DNA from: Dorea sp.
GTDB lineage: Bacteria; Bacillota_A; Clostridia; Lachnospirales; Lachnospiraceae
NCBI GenBank assembly: GCA_016295505.1
Contig: JAEDLC010000030.1
Location: 1-18,628, forward strand
Length of the DNA stretch: 18,628 nt
Reading direction: 5' to 3'
Program-made: the position numbers and the translations under genes
The notes under the pieces: model-generated
Told to the model about the DNA's origin: nothing
Database searches by the model: none
The model's input: the letters and a program-made list of their open reading frames with translations, nothing else
In this document: one piece after another, positions 1 to 7,753 of the stretch
How positions within the stretch are numbered: position 1 is the stretch's first letter
Layout: each line of letters starts with the position of its first letter

Positions 1-3000
1 GATACGGTCAATCTCACATTTTCTCTTTCTCTGCCCACGTTCTTCAAAATAATTCCTTACATATCCAAAAGCCGTCTTATCAGCAAGTGTTCCGACCGTT
101 CCGGCCCGGAATGTCTGTCCGGCTCCGAAGATGACTTCTGTATACTTGTGTGCGTTACTCTGATAATCACCGGAAAAGTTAAGGTCGATATCCGGCTCCT
201 TATTCCCCTTGAATCCCAGAAACGTCTCGAATGGGATGTCAAATCCATCCTTGGTAAGCTTTTCTCCGCATACCGGACACACCTTATCCGGCATGTCCCA
301 TCCGCATCCACCTGCAAATGCCTTTACCTCTTCCGAATCAAAGTCACTGTAATGACACTTTTTGCAGTAATAATGCGGGCTTAGCGGGTTGACCTCCGTA
401 ATTCCTGCCATTGTAGCAACAAAAGAAGACCCGACAGATCCTCTGGATCCTACCAGGTATCCATCTTCTACAGATTTCCACACCAGTTTCTGTGCAATGA
501 TATACATCACGGCAAATCCGTTGGATATAATGGAATTCAGCTCCCTTTCCAGTCGTTCTGTAACCACTTCAGGCAGATTTTCTCCATACATGGAATGTGC
601 TTTATTATAACAGATCTCTCTTAACATCTTATCTGAATCCGGGATGACCGGCGGACATTTATCCGGACGGACCGGTGTGATCTTATCAATCATATCTGCA
701 ATCTTATTGGGATTATCGATTACGATCTCCTTTGCTTTGGCAGACCCAAGATATTCAAATTCCTCCAACATCTCATCCGTTGTACGCAGATAAAGCGGCG
801 CCTGTTCGTCTGCATCACTGAATCCTTTTCCGGCCATAATAATACGCCGGTACACCTCATCTTCCGGATCCATGAAATGTACGTCGCAGGTTCCTACCAC
901 AGGTTTGTTGAACTTTTCACCCAGTTGAATAATCTTACGGTTAATCTCTTTGAGATCTTCTTCATTTTGTACTTTTGTGATCTTCTCACTGGCAATCATG
1001 AAACGGTTATTGCCAAGCGGTTGTATCTCCAGATAATCATAAAAATTAACGATCCTTGCAATTCTTTCTTCTGATTTATCATTCAGAATTGCCTGGTAAA
1101 GCTCTCCCGCCTCACAGGCGCTTCCGACCAGCAGACCTTCCCGATATTTTGACAGCTCACTTTTCGGAATTCTTGGCCTTCTGGCATAGTAATCCAGATG
1201 AGATTTGGAGATCAGCGTATACAGATTCACACGTCCCACCTCATTCTGCGCAAGAATGATCACGTGATACGACGGAAGCTTTTTTACTGCATCCGCATTG
1301 TGTGCTCCAAACTGGTTCAGTTTCGTCAGATCATTGATGCCGCGCTCTCGCAGCATTTCCACAAATTTGACAAAAATCTCTGCGGTCGCACCCGCATCGT
1401 CTACAGCACGATGATGATTTTCCAGAGAAATATGTAATGCGTTTGCAACGACATTCAGCTTATATTTTGACAATGTAGGAAGCAGGATCCTGGCCAGTGC
1501 TACCGTATCCACGGAAGTAAAATCCGGCTGAATGTCCTGATACCTGCAGTTCTGCTCAATGAAGCTTACGTCGAAGGAAGCATTGTGTGCTACCAGTACC
1601 GCATCTCCCACAAACGCAAGGAACTGCGGAAGAATCGTCTCGATATCCGGCGCATCCATCACCATCTGATCTGTAATACTGGTCAGCTGTGTAATCTGAA
1701 ACGGAATCGGAACCTTCGGATTCACAAACGTGCTGAACTTCTCGGTAATCTGGCCCTGTTCCACTTTTACCGCTCCGATCTCTATGATCTTGTCCTTGAT
1801 CGGGCTGAATCCGGTCGTTTCCAGGTCAAATACCACATAAGTTCCTTCCAGCGACTGTCCTTTTTCATTCACAGCCACATCCGTAAGATCATCTACCAGA
1901 TAACCTTCCACCCCATAGATCACCTTGAACGGATCATCTTTATCCAGATTCTCCACATAATGATTGGCATCCGTAAATGCCTGTACCACACCATGGTCGG
2001 TAATCGCAAGTGCTTTGTGTCCCCAGTCATGCGCACGTTTTAACAATGCCCCTACATCTGAGACGCCATCCATATCACTCATCTTGGTATGACAGTGGAG
2101 TTCCACACGCTTTTCCGGTGAGGTATCTACTCTGGCTACTGTAAAATCATTGATCTTTTTGATTCCCACAACTGATCCGATCGTCAGTTCCGCATCAAAT
2201 CTGTCAATCGTTGTAACTCCTTTGATCTTCAGAAAAGCGCCTGGTTTGATGTCACCAAGTATGTCTGCAAGCTGATCATTTCTCACAAACATCTTTACCA
2301 TGATCGTATCCGTAAAATCTGTCACAGCAAACATAATAATCGTTTTTTCATTGCGGATCTCACGCGTATCAAAACTGATGACCTTACCGCGGATCACGAT
2401 CTCACCCATCTCACCGACAACATTTTTAAGTTCGATCGTTTCATCATCAAAATCACGTCCGTAGATCAGATTCGGATCATCGGAAGCTTTTCTGGAATAA
2501 GAATATCCCTCCTTCTTCCCAAATCCGCCAAACCCTTTTCCGGAACCGCCGGATGCACCGGAAGAGACGCTGACAACTGCCTTCTGATCTTTCTGCTTCT
2601 TTTCTGATTTTTCTTCTTTTTCTCTGCGTTTCTGTTCCTTTTCTTCACGAACCACTGCCGATTGTTCCAGAATCGCATCTACTTCCTGCCGAAGCTTTAT
2701 CTCGTTATACTTCAGCTTGCTCTCTTTTGGTTTTTCATACAGGACTCTCACTTCAATCGGACGCTGAAATCTGTCCCGGAACACTTCCGTCAGATAGGAA
2801 GACAGATCGTCTTTCTTTCCCTGAGCCACAATAGAATCTATCAGTTTCAGGCAGAGAATATTCCCGTCTGTAAATTCATACTCTGCGCTCTGAAGCATAC
2901 TTCTTTCGACCACACTTTTCTGATCCAGCTCCAGAAGCAGACTGTCATAATACTCATCCATCAGATTTTCCGGTGTATACTGTTCCGACAACTCATACTG

Positions 3001-3231
3001 TTCCTGAATGGATATCTGTACACGGCTCTTTCCAAACAGCTGTTCCTTCAGCATACGCTCTGTCTCATAGATCTGTTTCTTCTGAATCAGATGCCTGCTG
3101 TACAGATACACTTTAATATAATCACGGTTGGAATTTGTGGTAACCTTTGTCACTTCAACTCCTTCAAGCATCAGTCGATTCTCATCATTCAGTTGTAATG
3201 TCGGAAATACTTCAAAGAATGGTTTACTCAT
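1..3231 (-). CDS. polC: DNA polymerase III PolC-type alpha subunit (C-terminus outside window)
   Basis: Replicative DNA polymerase of low-GC Gram-positives, combining polymerase and 3'-5' proofreading exonuclease. The window holds codons 1-1077 of an expected roughly 1450, in one uninterrupted frame; the palm C-terminal part and duplex-binding region lie beyond base 1. Visible in order: a PolC-type N-terminal domain (about 1-200), a Lys/Glu-rich then Gly/Ser-rich linker (about 200-250), an OB fold, the first half of the PHP domain (HCHTKMSD, H379 and H381), and an inserted DEDDh exonuclease (D469, E471, D554, H607, D612). Then come the rest of PHP, a four-Cys zinc site (C956, C959, C985, C988) and the polymerase motif PDIDLNFSG (D1014, D1016). 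The start ATG overlaps the ispG stop (ATGAGTAA). The only SD-like AGGAG lies about 13 nt upstream, so translational coupling to ispG is likely. Family assignment is certain; downstream integrity cannot be seen. Confidence 0.97.
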   Translation of the reverse strand, partial: MSKPFFEVFPTLQLNDENRLMLEGVEVTKVTTNSNRDYIKVYLYSRHLIQKKQIYETERMLKEQLFGKSRVQISIQEQYELSEQYTPENLMDEYYDSLLLELDQKSVVERSMLQSAEYEFTDGNILCLKLIDSIVAQGKKDDLSSYLTEVFRDRFQRPIEVRVLYEKPKESKLKYNEIKLRQEVDAILEQSAVVREEKEQKRREKEEKSEKKQKDQKAVVSVSSGASGGSGKGFGGFGKKEGYSYSRKASDDPNLIYGRDFDDETIELKNVVGEMGEIVIRGKVISFDTREIRNEKTIIMFAVTDFTDTIMVKMFVRNDQLADILGDIKPGAFLKIKGVTTIDRFDAELTIGSVVGIKKINDFTVARVDTSPEKRVELHCHTKMSDMDGVSDVGALLKRAHDWGHKALAITDHGVVQAFTDANHYVENLDKDDPFKVIYGVEGYLVDDLTDVAVNEKGQSLEGTYVVFDLETTGFSPIKDKIIEIGAVKVEQGQITEKFSTFVNPKVPIPFQITQLTSITDQMVMDAPDIETILPQFLAFVGDAVLVAHNASFDVSFIEQNCRYQDIQPDFTSVDTVALARILLPTLSKYKLNVVANALHISLENHHRAVDDAGATAEIFVKFVEMLRERGINDLTKLNQFGAHNADAVKKLPSYHVIILAQNEVGRVNLYTLISKSHLDYYARRPRIPKSELSKYREGLLVGSACEAGELYQAILNDKSEERIARIVNFYDYLEIQPLGNNRFMIASEKITKVQNEEDLKEINRKIIQLGEKFNKPVVGTCDVHFMDPEDEVYRRIIMAGKGFSDADEQAPLYLRTTDEMLEEFEYLGSAKAKEIVIDNPNKIADMIDKITPVRPDKCPPVIPDSDKMLREICYNKAHSMYGENLPEVVTERLERELNSIISNGFAVMYIIAQKLVWKSVEDGYLVGSRGSVGSSFVATMAGITEVNPLSPHYYCKKCHYSDFDSEEVKAFAGGCGWDMPDKVCPVCGEKLTKDGFDIPFETFLGFKGNKEPDIDLNFSGDYQSNAHKYTEVIFGAGQTFRAGTVGTLADKTAFGYVRNYFEERGQRKRKCEIDRI

Positions 3232-4279
3232 TCCAGTGCAACAACTCCTGTCTCAATGTTTCTAATAACTGATCTTCTTTTACCTTTTTTACAATTTCGC
3301 CTTTTTTTATCAGCAGTCCTTCTCCGATTCCGCCTGCAATTCCGATGTCCGCTTCCTTTGCCTCACCCGGGCCGTTCACCACGCATCCCATAACTGCAAC
3401 CTTTATATCCAGAGGAATGTCCTGCACCATCTCTTCTACCTGATTGGCAAGACCGATCAGATCGATCTTTGTACGTCCGCAGGTAGGACAGGATACCACT
3501 TCTATTCCACCTTTGCGAAGTCCCAGTGTCCGAAGGATCAGCTTTGCAGATTTGATCTCTTCTGCCGGATCGCCCGTCAGGGATACACGAATCGTATCAC
3601 CGATTCCCTGATTCAGGATCAGTCCGAGACCGATGGATGACTTAATGTTACCTGCAAGCAGTGTTCCGGATTCTGTAATTCCGACATGAAGCGGATATGG
3701 ACATTCTTCTGCGATCAATTCATGTGCCTTCACACACATCATGACATCGGATGACTTGATACTTACAACCAGATTATCGTATCCCATACGCTCGATCATC
3801 CGTACCTTATCCATGGCACTCTCCACCAGACCTTCAGCTGTCACACCACCATATTTTTCAACCAGAACTTTTTCCAGTGAACCGCTGTTTACACCTACAC
3901 GGATCGGGACTCCATATTCTTTTGCTTTCTCTACGACGGCCCTTACCCGGCTCTCATCTCCGATATTACCCGGATTGATCCTGATCTTATCTGCTCCATT
4001 TTCAATTGCCGCAATTGCCAGCCGGTAATCAAAATGAATATCTGCCACCAGAGGAATATGAATCTTTTCTTTGATTCTCCTGATGCTTTTTGCCGCTTCC
4101 TCTGTAGGAACCGCGCAGCGAATGATCTCACATCCGGCTTTCTCAAGAGACAGAATCTGTGCAATAGTCGCTTCTGCATCTTCTGTTCTGGTATTTGTCA
4201 TAGACTGAATCGCAATCGGCGCACCGCCGCCGATCCATACATTTCCAATCTGCACCCTTTTTGTCGCGCTTCTTTTCAT
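3224..4279 (-). CDS. ispG: 4-hydroxy-3-methylbut-2-enyl diphosphate synthase (IspG/GcpE)
   Basis: Iron-sulfur enzyme of the MEP isoprenoid pathway that reductively converts MEcPP to HMBPP in the cytosol. With the chosen start the protein has 351 residues, normal for the short bacterial form: a TIM barrel beginning RVQIGNVWIGG, then the C-terminal cluster domain. The [4Fe-4S] ligands are visible as CPTC (C264, C267) and GCVVNGPGE (C299, E306). The frame is open further upstream to a GTG at 4348, but that extension overlaps a stem-loop and is not family-like. An SD (AAAGGAAAAGG) sits 9 nt before the ATG at 4279; the adjacent in-frame ATG at 4282 is equally possible. It lies between the small membrane protein and polC, probably in one transcript from the consensus promoter at 4881-4909. 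Its 3' end overlaps polC by 8 nt. Confidence 0.96.
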   Translation of the reverse strand: MKRSATKRVQIGNVWIGGGAPIAIQSMTNTRTEDAEATIAQILSLEKAGCEIIRCAVPTEEAAKSIRRIKEKIHIPLVADIHFDYRLAIAAIENGADKIRINPGNIGDESRVRAVVEKAKEYGVPIRVGVNSGSLEKVLVEKYGGVTAEGLVESAMDKVRMIERMGYDNLVVSIKSSDVMMCVKAHELIAEECPYPLHVGITESGTLLAGNIKSSIGLGLILNQGIGDTIRVSLTGDPAEEIKSAKLILRTLGLRKGGIEVVSCPTCGRTKIDLIGLANQVEEMVQDIPLDIKVAVMGCVVNGPGEAKEADIGIAGGIGEGLLIKKGEIVKKVKEDQLLETLRQELLHWNE

Positions 4280-4311
4280 CATATCACACCTTTTCCTTTC
4301 AGCAGTGAAAT

Positions 4312-4356
4312 ACCCCTCCGGCAGCCACCTGATCAACCGGGTGGACACAGAGGGGT
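4312..4356 (-). promoter_or_regulatory. Stem-loop in the ispG leader, possible SD-masking switch
   Basis: On the minus strand a perfect 7-bp outer stem (4350-4356 with 4312-4318, ACCCCUC/GAGGGGU) encloses an inner 5-bp stem (4340-4344 with 4325-4329, CCACC/GGUGG). It lies between the stop of the upstream gene (4366) and the ispG start. It is followed by only three U residues, so it does not look like an efficient terminator. The 5' arm also contains ACACC (4354-4358), complementary to GGUGU next to the ispG SD (4286-4290); that pairing would exclude the outer stem. Structure is seen in the sequence; a regulatory role is inference and no known riboswitch class was recognised. Confidence 0.45.
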
Positions 4357-4365
4357 GTATTACTT

Positions 4366-4827
4366 TTACTCTTTTATGAATATCATCTGATCACCGAATT
4401 CTCGCTCCGTCAATATCAGTTGATCCTGCTCTACACTATAATCAAACGTAGTTACTATCGGACTGACTGCATTTTTCAGTGTTTCCTCTGTATATTGTCC
4501 GTCTGACTGCTCTGCAATCTCCCTGAGCGCTTCTTCATCTTCTTTAATGGTAATCGTCTTTTCATTCATATCCAGGGTATACTCCATTACAACATCTATG
4601 CTGTCTTCCTCACCGATCTCCGGAAGATTCACAACAACAGAACCATCCCTTTCAATTGTAAGATTCATATTGCCGTCTTCATCTGCCCATCTTCCTTCCA
4701 GTGGATTACCGGTAAACATCTTTGTCAAAAGAAATATCGCGATCACTATGACCAGGACAGATGAGACCGTCGTAACGATCATCCATATTTTACTTCTTTT
4801 AGCCTCATCATTTTTTGCAATTATCAT
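4366..4827 (-). CDS. Small membrane-anchored protein of unknown function
   Basis: I do not recognise this 153-residue protein as a named family. It starts with a short charged segment (AKNDEAKRSK), has one strongly hydrophobic helix at about residues 14-36, and then an acidic, beta-rich extracytoplasmic part of about 115 residues. The opening of that part (GRWADEDG..LTIERDGSV) and the alternating strands near the C-terminus look like the small lipocalin-like or DUF5640-like domains common in Clostridia, but this is only a resemblance. With the Lys/Arg-rich end inside, the C-terminal domain should face outward. The SD AAAGGA lies about 9 nt before the ATG. It is the first gene after a perfect consensus promoter and precedes ispG and polC on the same strand, so it is probably their co-transcribed leader gene. 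Confidence 0.85.
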   Translation of the reverse strand: MIIAKNDEAKRSKIWMIVTTVSSVLVIVIAIFLLTKMFTGNPLEGRWADEDGNMNLTIERDGSVVVNLPEIGEEDSIDVVMEYTLDMNEKTITIKEDEEALREIAEQSDGQYTEETLKNAVSPIVTTFDYSVEQDQLILTEREFGDQMIFIKE

Positions 4828-4880
4828 CTATCCGTTTCCTTTCTTTCTATTCTTTTTCAAGAAGAATCTCTTCACCATAA

Positions 4881-4909
4881 ATTATATGAACTTTTCCGAT
4901 CAGTGTCAA
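4881..4909 (-). promoter_or_regulatory. Consensus sigma-A promoter for the 153-aa gene, ispG and polC
   Basis: Read on the minus strand, TTGACA (4904-4909) is followed after exactly 17 nt by TATAAT (4881-4886), a full match to the housekeeping consensus. Transcription should start near 4874, giving a leader of about 45-50 nt before the ATG at 4827. It lies in the only gap between the 77-residue gene and the 153-residue gene. Confidence 0.88.
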
Positions 4910-4934
4910 CGGCTCAAAAGATGTTTCATATCTG

Positions 4935-5168
4935 TCACTCATCCAGCTCTACAAGCAGATAATAACCTCTCTGCGTTTTTTCTATTTTCTGTATCTTCCC
5001 TTTGCGGGATCTGATTCTCTGTCTGGTCCTGTAAATTCCGGACATTGCGACAGATGGTTCCACCAGATAAGTATACTGTCCCGTCACGGCACTTCTTTCA
5101 CTGATCACTACTTCCTGTCCTTCTTCCACAAGTCCTTCTCTTTCCATTTTAAATCGTTCAATTCTCAT
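4935..5168 (-). CDS. Small hypothetical protein (77 aa), possibly SH3/KOW-like
   Basis: I do not recognise this gene. The frame is open up to a GTG at 5261, but a strong SD (AAGGAG, 9 nt spacing) precedes the ATG at 5168, giving a 77-residue product starting MRIERFKMERE. It has no membrane segment or signal peptide. The sequence is rich in alternating hydrophobic strands and glycines, with a basic stretch (RTRQRIRSRKGKIQKIEK) and an acidic end (VELDE); this would fit a small SH3- or KOW-like beta barrel binding nucleic acid or protein, but that is inference. It is transcribed divergently from the XRE regulator, which is the usual geometry of a repressor and its target. Downstream it is followed by the consensus promoter of the next unit. 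Confidence 0.75.
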   Translation of the reverse strand: MRIERFKMEREGLVEEGQEVVISERSAVTGQYTYLVEPSVAMSGIYRTRQRIRSRKGKIQKIEKTQRGYYLLVELDE

Positions 5169-5234
5169 CTGAATGCACTCCTTTTTCCAGTCTGATAACA
5201 TGTGCTCACACTTCTGTTCCAATCCGCGACTCAT

Positions 5235-5302
5235 ACGCAACACTTTGTTGATATTTGACACTTTTTATGTTGTATAACGCAACAATTGGTAAAATATACC
5301 AA
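5235..5302. promoter_or_regulatory. Divergent regulatory region with candidate operators
   Basis: The 155 bp between the divergent starts (5168 and 5324) hold a cluster of short symmetric elements: CAAC-5-GTTG (5238-5250), GTTG-7-CAAC (5269-5283), and TTGGTA-5-TACCAA (5286-5302). The 8-mer ACGCAACA also occurs twice (5235-5242 and 5278-5285). Promoter-like hexamers exist on both strands (plus: TTGATA 5248-5253 with TATAAC 5273-5278, spacer 19; minus: TTACCA with CATAAA, spacer 17, overlapping the repeats), but none is a strong match. Such repeats fit autoregulation by the adjacent XRE protein; binding is inference. Confidence 0.45.
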
Positions 5303-5323
5303 ACAAACGAGGAGGTAACAGCT

Positions 5324-5671
5324 ATGTCATTTGCAGAGAAATTAAAAAGATTGCGTCTTGAAAATGAAATGACTCAGGAATATGTTGCAAAACGCCTGAA
5401 TGTAGCACGTTCCACAATCGCGGGCTATGAGACAAAGAACCGCCAGCCCTCTCACGAAAAGCTGACGGCAATTGCCAATCTCTTTCATGTCTCTGTAGAC
5501 TATCTTCTCGATGATGAATTCATCCAGATCACGCCGTCTCAGAACAGCACACTGTCTGATGAAGAGAGCGCTTTATTATCCAGATACCATCGCCTGTCTC
5601 CACGTTCCAGAAAAGATCTGCTGGAATATTCGAGTCTTCTGGAATTGCGTGACAACAAATCACACTCATGA
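5324..5671 (+). CDS. XRE-family helix-turn-helix transcriptional regulator
   Basis: A 115-residue DNA-binding regulator and the only plus-strand gene in the window. An N-terminal Cro/cI-type HTH fills about residues 4-62; the recognition region is near TQEYVAKRLNVARSTIAGYE (17-36), and the domain ends with the characteristic VSVDYLLDD. The C-terminal tail (about 78-110, YHRLSPRSRKDLLEYSSLL) is a short helical segment common in compact XRE repressors, probably for dimerisation. The frame extends upstream to 5255, but GGAGG at 5311-5315 lies 8 nt before the ATG at 5324 and decides the start. It is divergent from the 77-residue gene and probably represses that gene and itself through the intervening repeats. 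Its TGA directly abuts the gatD stop on the other strand. Confidence 0.93.
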   Translation: MSFAEKLKRLRLENEMTQEYVAKRLNVARSTIAGYETKNRQPSHEKLTAIANLFHVSVDYLLDDEFIQITPSQNSTLSDEESALLSRYHRLSPRSRKDLLEYSSLLELRDNKSHS

Positions 5672-6406
5672 TTATTCTTTTACAAATCTGTGGTATATAT
5701 AGTCATTGGCCTCTTTCTCCTGACTGTCATCCAGAGGTGTTAACTCTACAGGTCCATACTTTCTTTCAAGTGCTTTCCGGATCAGATAATCACTGATCTG
5801 TGGATTTTTCGGAAGCAGAGGACCATGAAGGTATGTTCCGATTACATTTTTATATACCACTCCTTCATATCCGCTTTTCCCGTCATTCCCGGAACCATAT
5901 AAAACCTTTCCAAACGGCTGATTATCGTTCAGGTACGTTCTGCCTCCATGATTCTCGAATCCCACTACCGGCATATCCACCAGTTGGCTTTTGAGCACAA
6001 TGTTATCAATCAGGCGTCCTTCTTCCTGCTCGGTATAGATATCCACCAGATTCAATCCCTCTATCATACCGGCATCTGTTTTATAATACTTCCCGAGCAG
6101 CTGATATCCTCCGCAAACTGCGATTACAACACCGTTATCTTCCACATATTCCCTGAACTGTTCTCTTATTTCCAGAAGATTTTTGCAGACGATCGCCTGC
6201 TCACGGTCAGAACCGCCTCCCAGAAGTACAATATCCAGTTTTGAAAAATCTATCACATCTCCGGTGTTAAATTCTATCGTCTCAGCATCAATCCCTCTCC
6301 AGATACAGCGCTGCATCAGGCAGGCAATATTTCCACGGTCTCCATAAAGATTCAGAAGATCCGGATAAAGATGTCCGATTGTAATCTTCATGTCCTTTTT
6401 TTCCAT
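5672..6406 (-). CDS. gatD: Lipid II isoglutaminyl synthase, glutamine amidotransferase subunit GatD
   Basis: A 244-residue class I (triad-type, CobB/CobQ-like) glutaminase. In Staphylococcus and Streptococcus, GatD releases ammonia from glutamine for MurT to convert the alpha-carboxyl of D-Glu in lipid II to D-isoglutamine. Visible features are the N-terminal HLYPDLLNLYGDRGN signature, the nucleophile elbow VIAVCGGYQ (C98) and the catalytic histidine in GTYLHGP (H194). Length matches the family. The start ATG shares one base with the murT stop (TAATG) and has GGAGGG 9 nt upstream inside murT. A second ATG five codons in has poor SD spacing. Pairing with murT makes the function firm. The 3' end directly meets the convergent XRE gene with no space for a terminator. 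Confidence 0.95.
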   Translation of the reverse strand: MEKKDMKITIGHLYPDLLNLYGDRGNIACLMQRCIWRGIDAETIEFNTGDVIDFSKLDIVLLGGGSDREQAIVCKNLLEIREQFREYVEDNGVVIAVCGGYQLLGKYYKTDAGMIEGLNLVDIYTEQEEGRLIDNIVLKSQLVDMPVVGFENHGGRTYLNDNQPFGKVLYGSGNDGKSGYEGVVYKNVIGTYLHGPLLPKNPQISDYLIRKALERKYGPVELTPLDDSQEKEANDYIYHRFVKE

Positions 6407-7746
6407 TAATACGTTCCCTCCAGTCTCTTTAATACATTACGAGTACTGAACAGTGCCGTATAATTCACCAGCACATACAGATTGCCGCAGCCATTTTCCA
6501 CTCTTTCACAGATTGCTTTTTCCACATCTGCCTCCAGCATGGACGGAATATCCACATATTTCATACGAAGACGCATATCCTGACAACGGATTCCGCTGAC
6601 CGTGATGGAATTCACATTTGCCCCTTTAAACCGATCAAAATCAACATCCCAGAGCCAGGACACGTCTGTTCCGTCCTGGGCATTATCGTTGATCACAATA
6701 ATAACGTCTTTCAGTGTCTCATCCTGCATAACCGCAGAAATATTCTGATTGAATCCTGCCGGATTTTTTGCCAGGTTCAATACTACCTTCGTATCCTTCA
6801 GGCGAAACTGTTCCATACGTCCGTTTTCCGGATTAAACCCGGACAGCATGTCCTGAAAATGTGTCAGAGACAATCCGCCGGTTCTTCCTGCCGCATATGC
6901 CGCAAGAATATTATATACATTATAGAATCCTTTGTAATTCGCTTCAAATCTTCGGCCTTCCACCCGAAATGCAAGATGATCGCTGAGCTCTATTGCGGAA
7001 GCATCATACTGAATCTCCGGCCTCTTAAAATCACAGTTTGTGCAGACATAATCACCCAGCTGGCTGTAATGATAAAAATGATATTCAAGCTGTGCTCCGC
7101 ATTTTTTACAGAACCTTCCTTCCCTGATCTCATGGGAATCCTTATCATCCAGCACTTTTTCACTGATTCCGTAGGTAATATACGGATTACCACTGTCCAT
7201 GGCAAGATATGCAGACAACGCATCATCTCCGTTGACGATCACTTTCATCTCAGGTGCACTCTGCATCACTTCCTTCAGGATATTCATTGTAATATCAATC
7301 TCGCCATAACGATCAAGCTGATCCCGGAACAGATTGGTAAGCACCATATAATCCGGTTTAAAATGCGGAAATACTCTTCTCGTAGAGGCCTCATCAATCT
7401 CAATGCAGGCATAATCCGCGTCTAAATTACCTCCCGGACCGGCACTCAGTGCAAAAGCAGCTGCCACTCCATTGAGCATGTTCGAACCGGTATGGTTGCA
7501 GACCACCCGATAGCCTTCTTTTTCCAGTGCAGCACACAACATATTATTAGTCGTGGTCTTTCCATTGGTACCGCATACGATAAAAATATCCTTTTTTACC
7601 TGACCGGCCAGTTCTTTCAAGATGTTCGGATCGATCTTAAGTGCAATCTTTCCGGCCCATGTCACACCCTGACGGTGAAAGATATGGACACTGGCTTTTT
7701 CACTGATCTTTGCCGCCCATACGGCCAGCATTCTACGTAATCTCAT
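6406..7746 (-). CDS. murT: Lipid II isoglutaminyl synthase, Mur ligase subunit MurT
   Basis: A 446-residue Mur-ligase-family ATPase that uses ammonia from GatD to amidate the D-Glu residue of lipid II at the cytoplasmic face of the membrane, a step that aids peptidoglycan cross-linking. The ATP-binding loop GTNGKTTT is at residues 59-66, and the central Mur domain includes NHTGSNM and TNLFRDQLDRYGE. A four-Cys zinc ribbon, the hallmark of MurT, is inserted at C213/C216 (CKKC) and C235/C238 (CTNC). The C-terminal part is the DUF1727 domain. The start has AAAGGA about 10 nt upstream, inside the end of the preceding kinase gene (7 nt gap). The one-base overlap with gatD indicates coupled synthesis of the two subunits. 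Confidence 0.96.
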   Translation of the reverse strand: MRLRRMLAVWAAKISEKASVHIFHRQGVTWAGKIALKIDPNILKELAGQVKKDIFIVCGTNGKTTTNNMLCAALEKEGYRVVCNHTGSNMLNGVAAAFALSAGPGGNLDADYACIEIDEASTRRVFPHFKPDYMVLTNLFRDQLDRYGEIDITMNILKEVMQSAPEMKVIVNGDDALSAYLAMDSGNPYITYGISEKVLDDKDSHEIREGRFCKKCGAQLEYHFYHYSQLGDYVCTNCDFKRPEIQYDASAIELSDHLAFRVEGRRFEANYKGFYNVYNILAAYAAGRTGGLSLTHFQDMLSGFNPENGRMEQFRLKDTKVVLNLAKNPAGFNQNISAVMQDETLKDVIIVINDNAQDGTDVSWLWDVDFDRFKGANVNSITVSGIRCQDMRLRMKYVDIPSMLEADVEKAICERVENGCGNLYVLVNYTALFSTRNVLKRLEGTY

Positions 7747-7753
7747 ATAGCAA

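Noticed and set aside
1585..2043. Longer plus-strand open frames opposite polC and other genes
   Set aside because: They lie wholly antisense to clearly identified genes, have no SD, and their translations resemble no protein family.
4280..4348. N-terminal extension of ispG to a GTG at 4348
   Set aside because: The added residues are not family-like, overlap the leader stem-loop, and the good SD lies just before the ATG at 4279/4282.
4312..4356. Stem-loop before ispG as an intrinsic terminator of the 153-aa gene
   Set aside because: It has only three U residues after the stem on the minus strand; no U-tract follows, and no other ispG promoter is apparent.
5169..5261. 31-residue N-terminal extension of the 77-aa protein from a GTG at 5261
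   Set aside because: AAGGAG with 9 nt spacing directly before the ATG at 5168 decides the start, and the upstream part overlaps the divergent control region.
5255..5278. TTGACA with TATAAC as the XRE gene promoter
   Set aside because: The spacer is only 12 nt, too short for a normal sigma-A promoter.
5610..5650. TTCCAGAA...TTCTGGAA inverted repeat inside the XRE gene, possible terminator for gatD
   Set aside because: It lies within coding sequence, has a long loop and no U-tract; probably chance from codon use.
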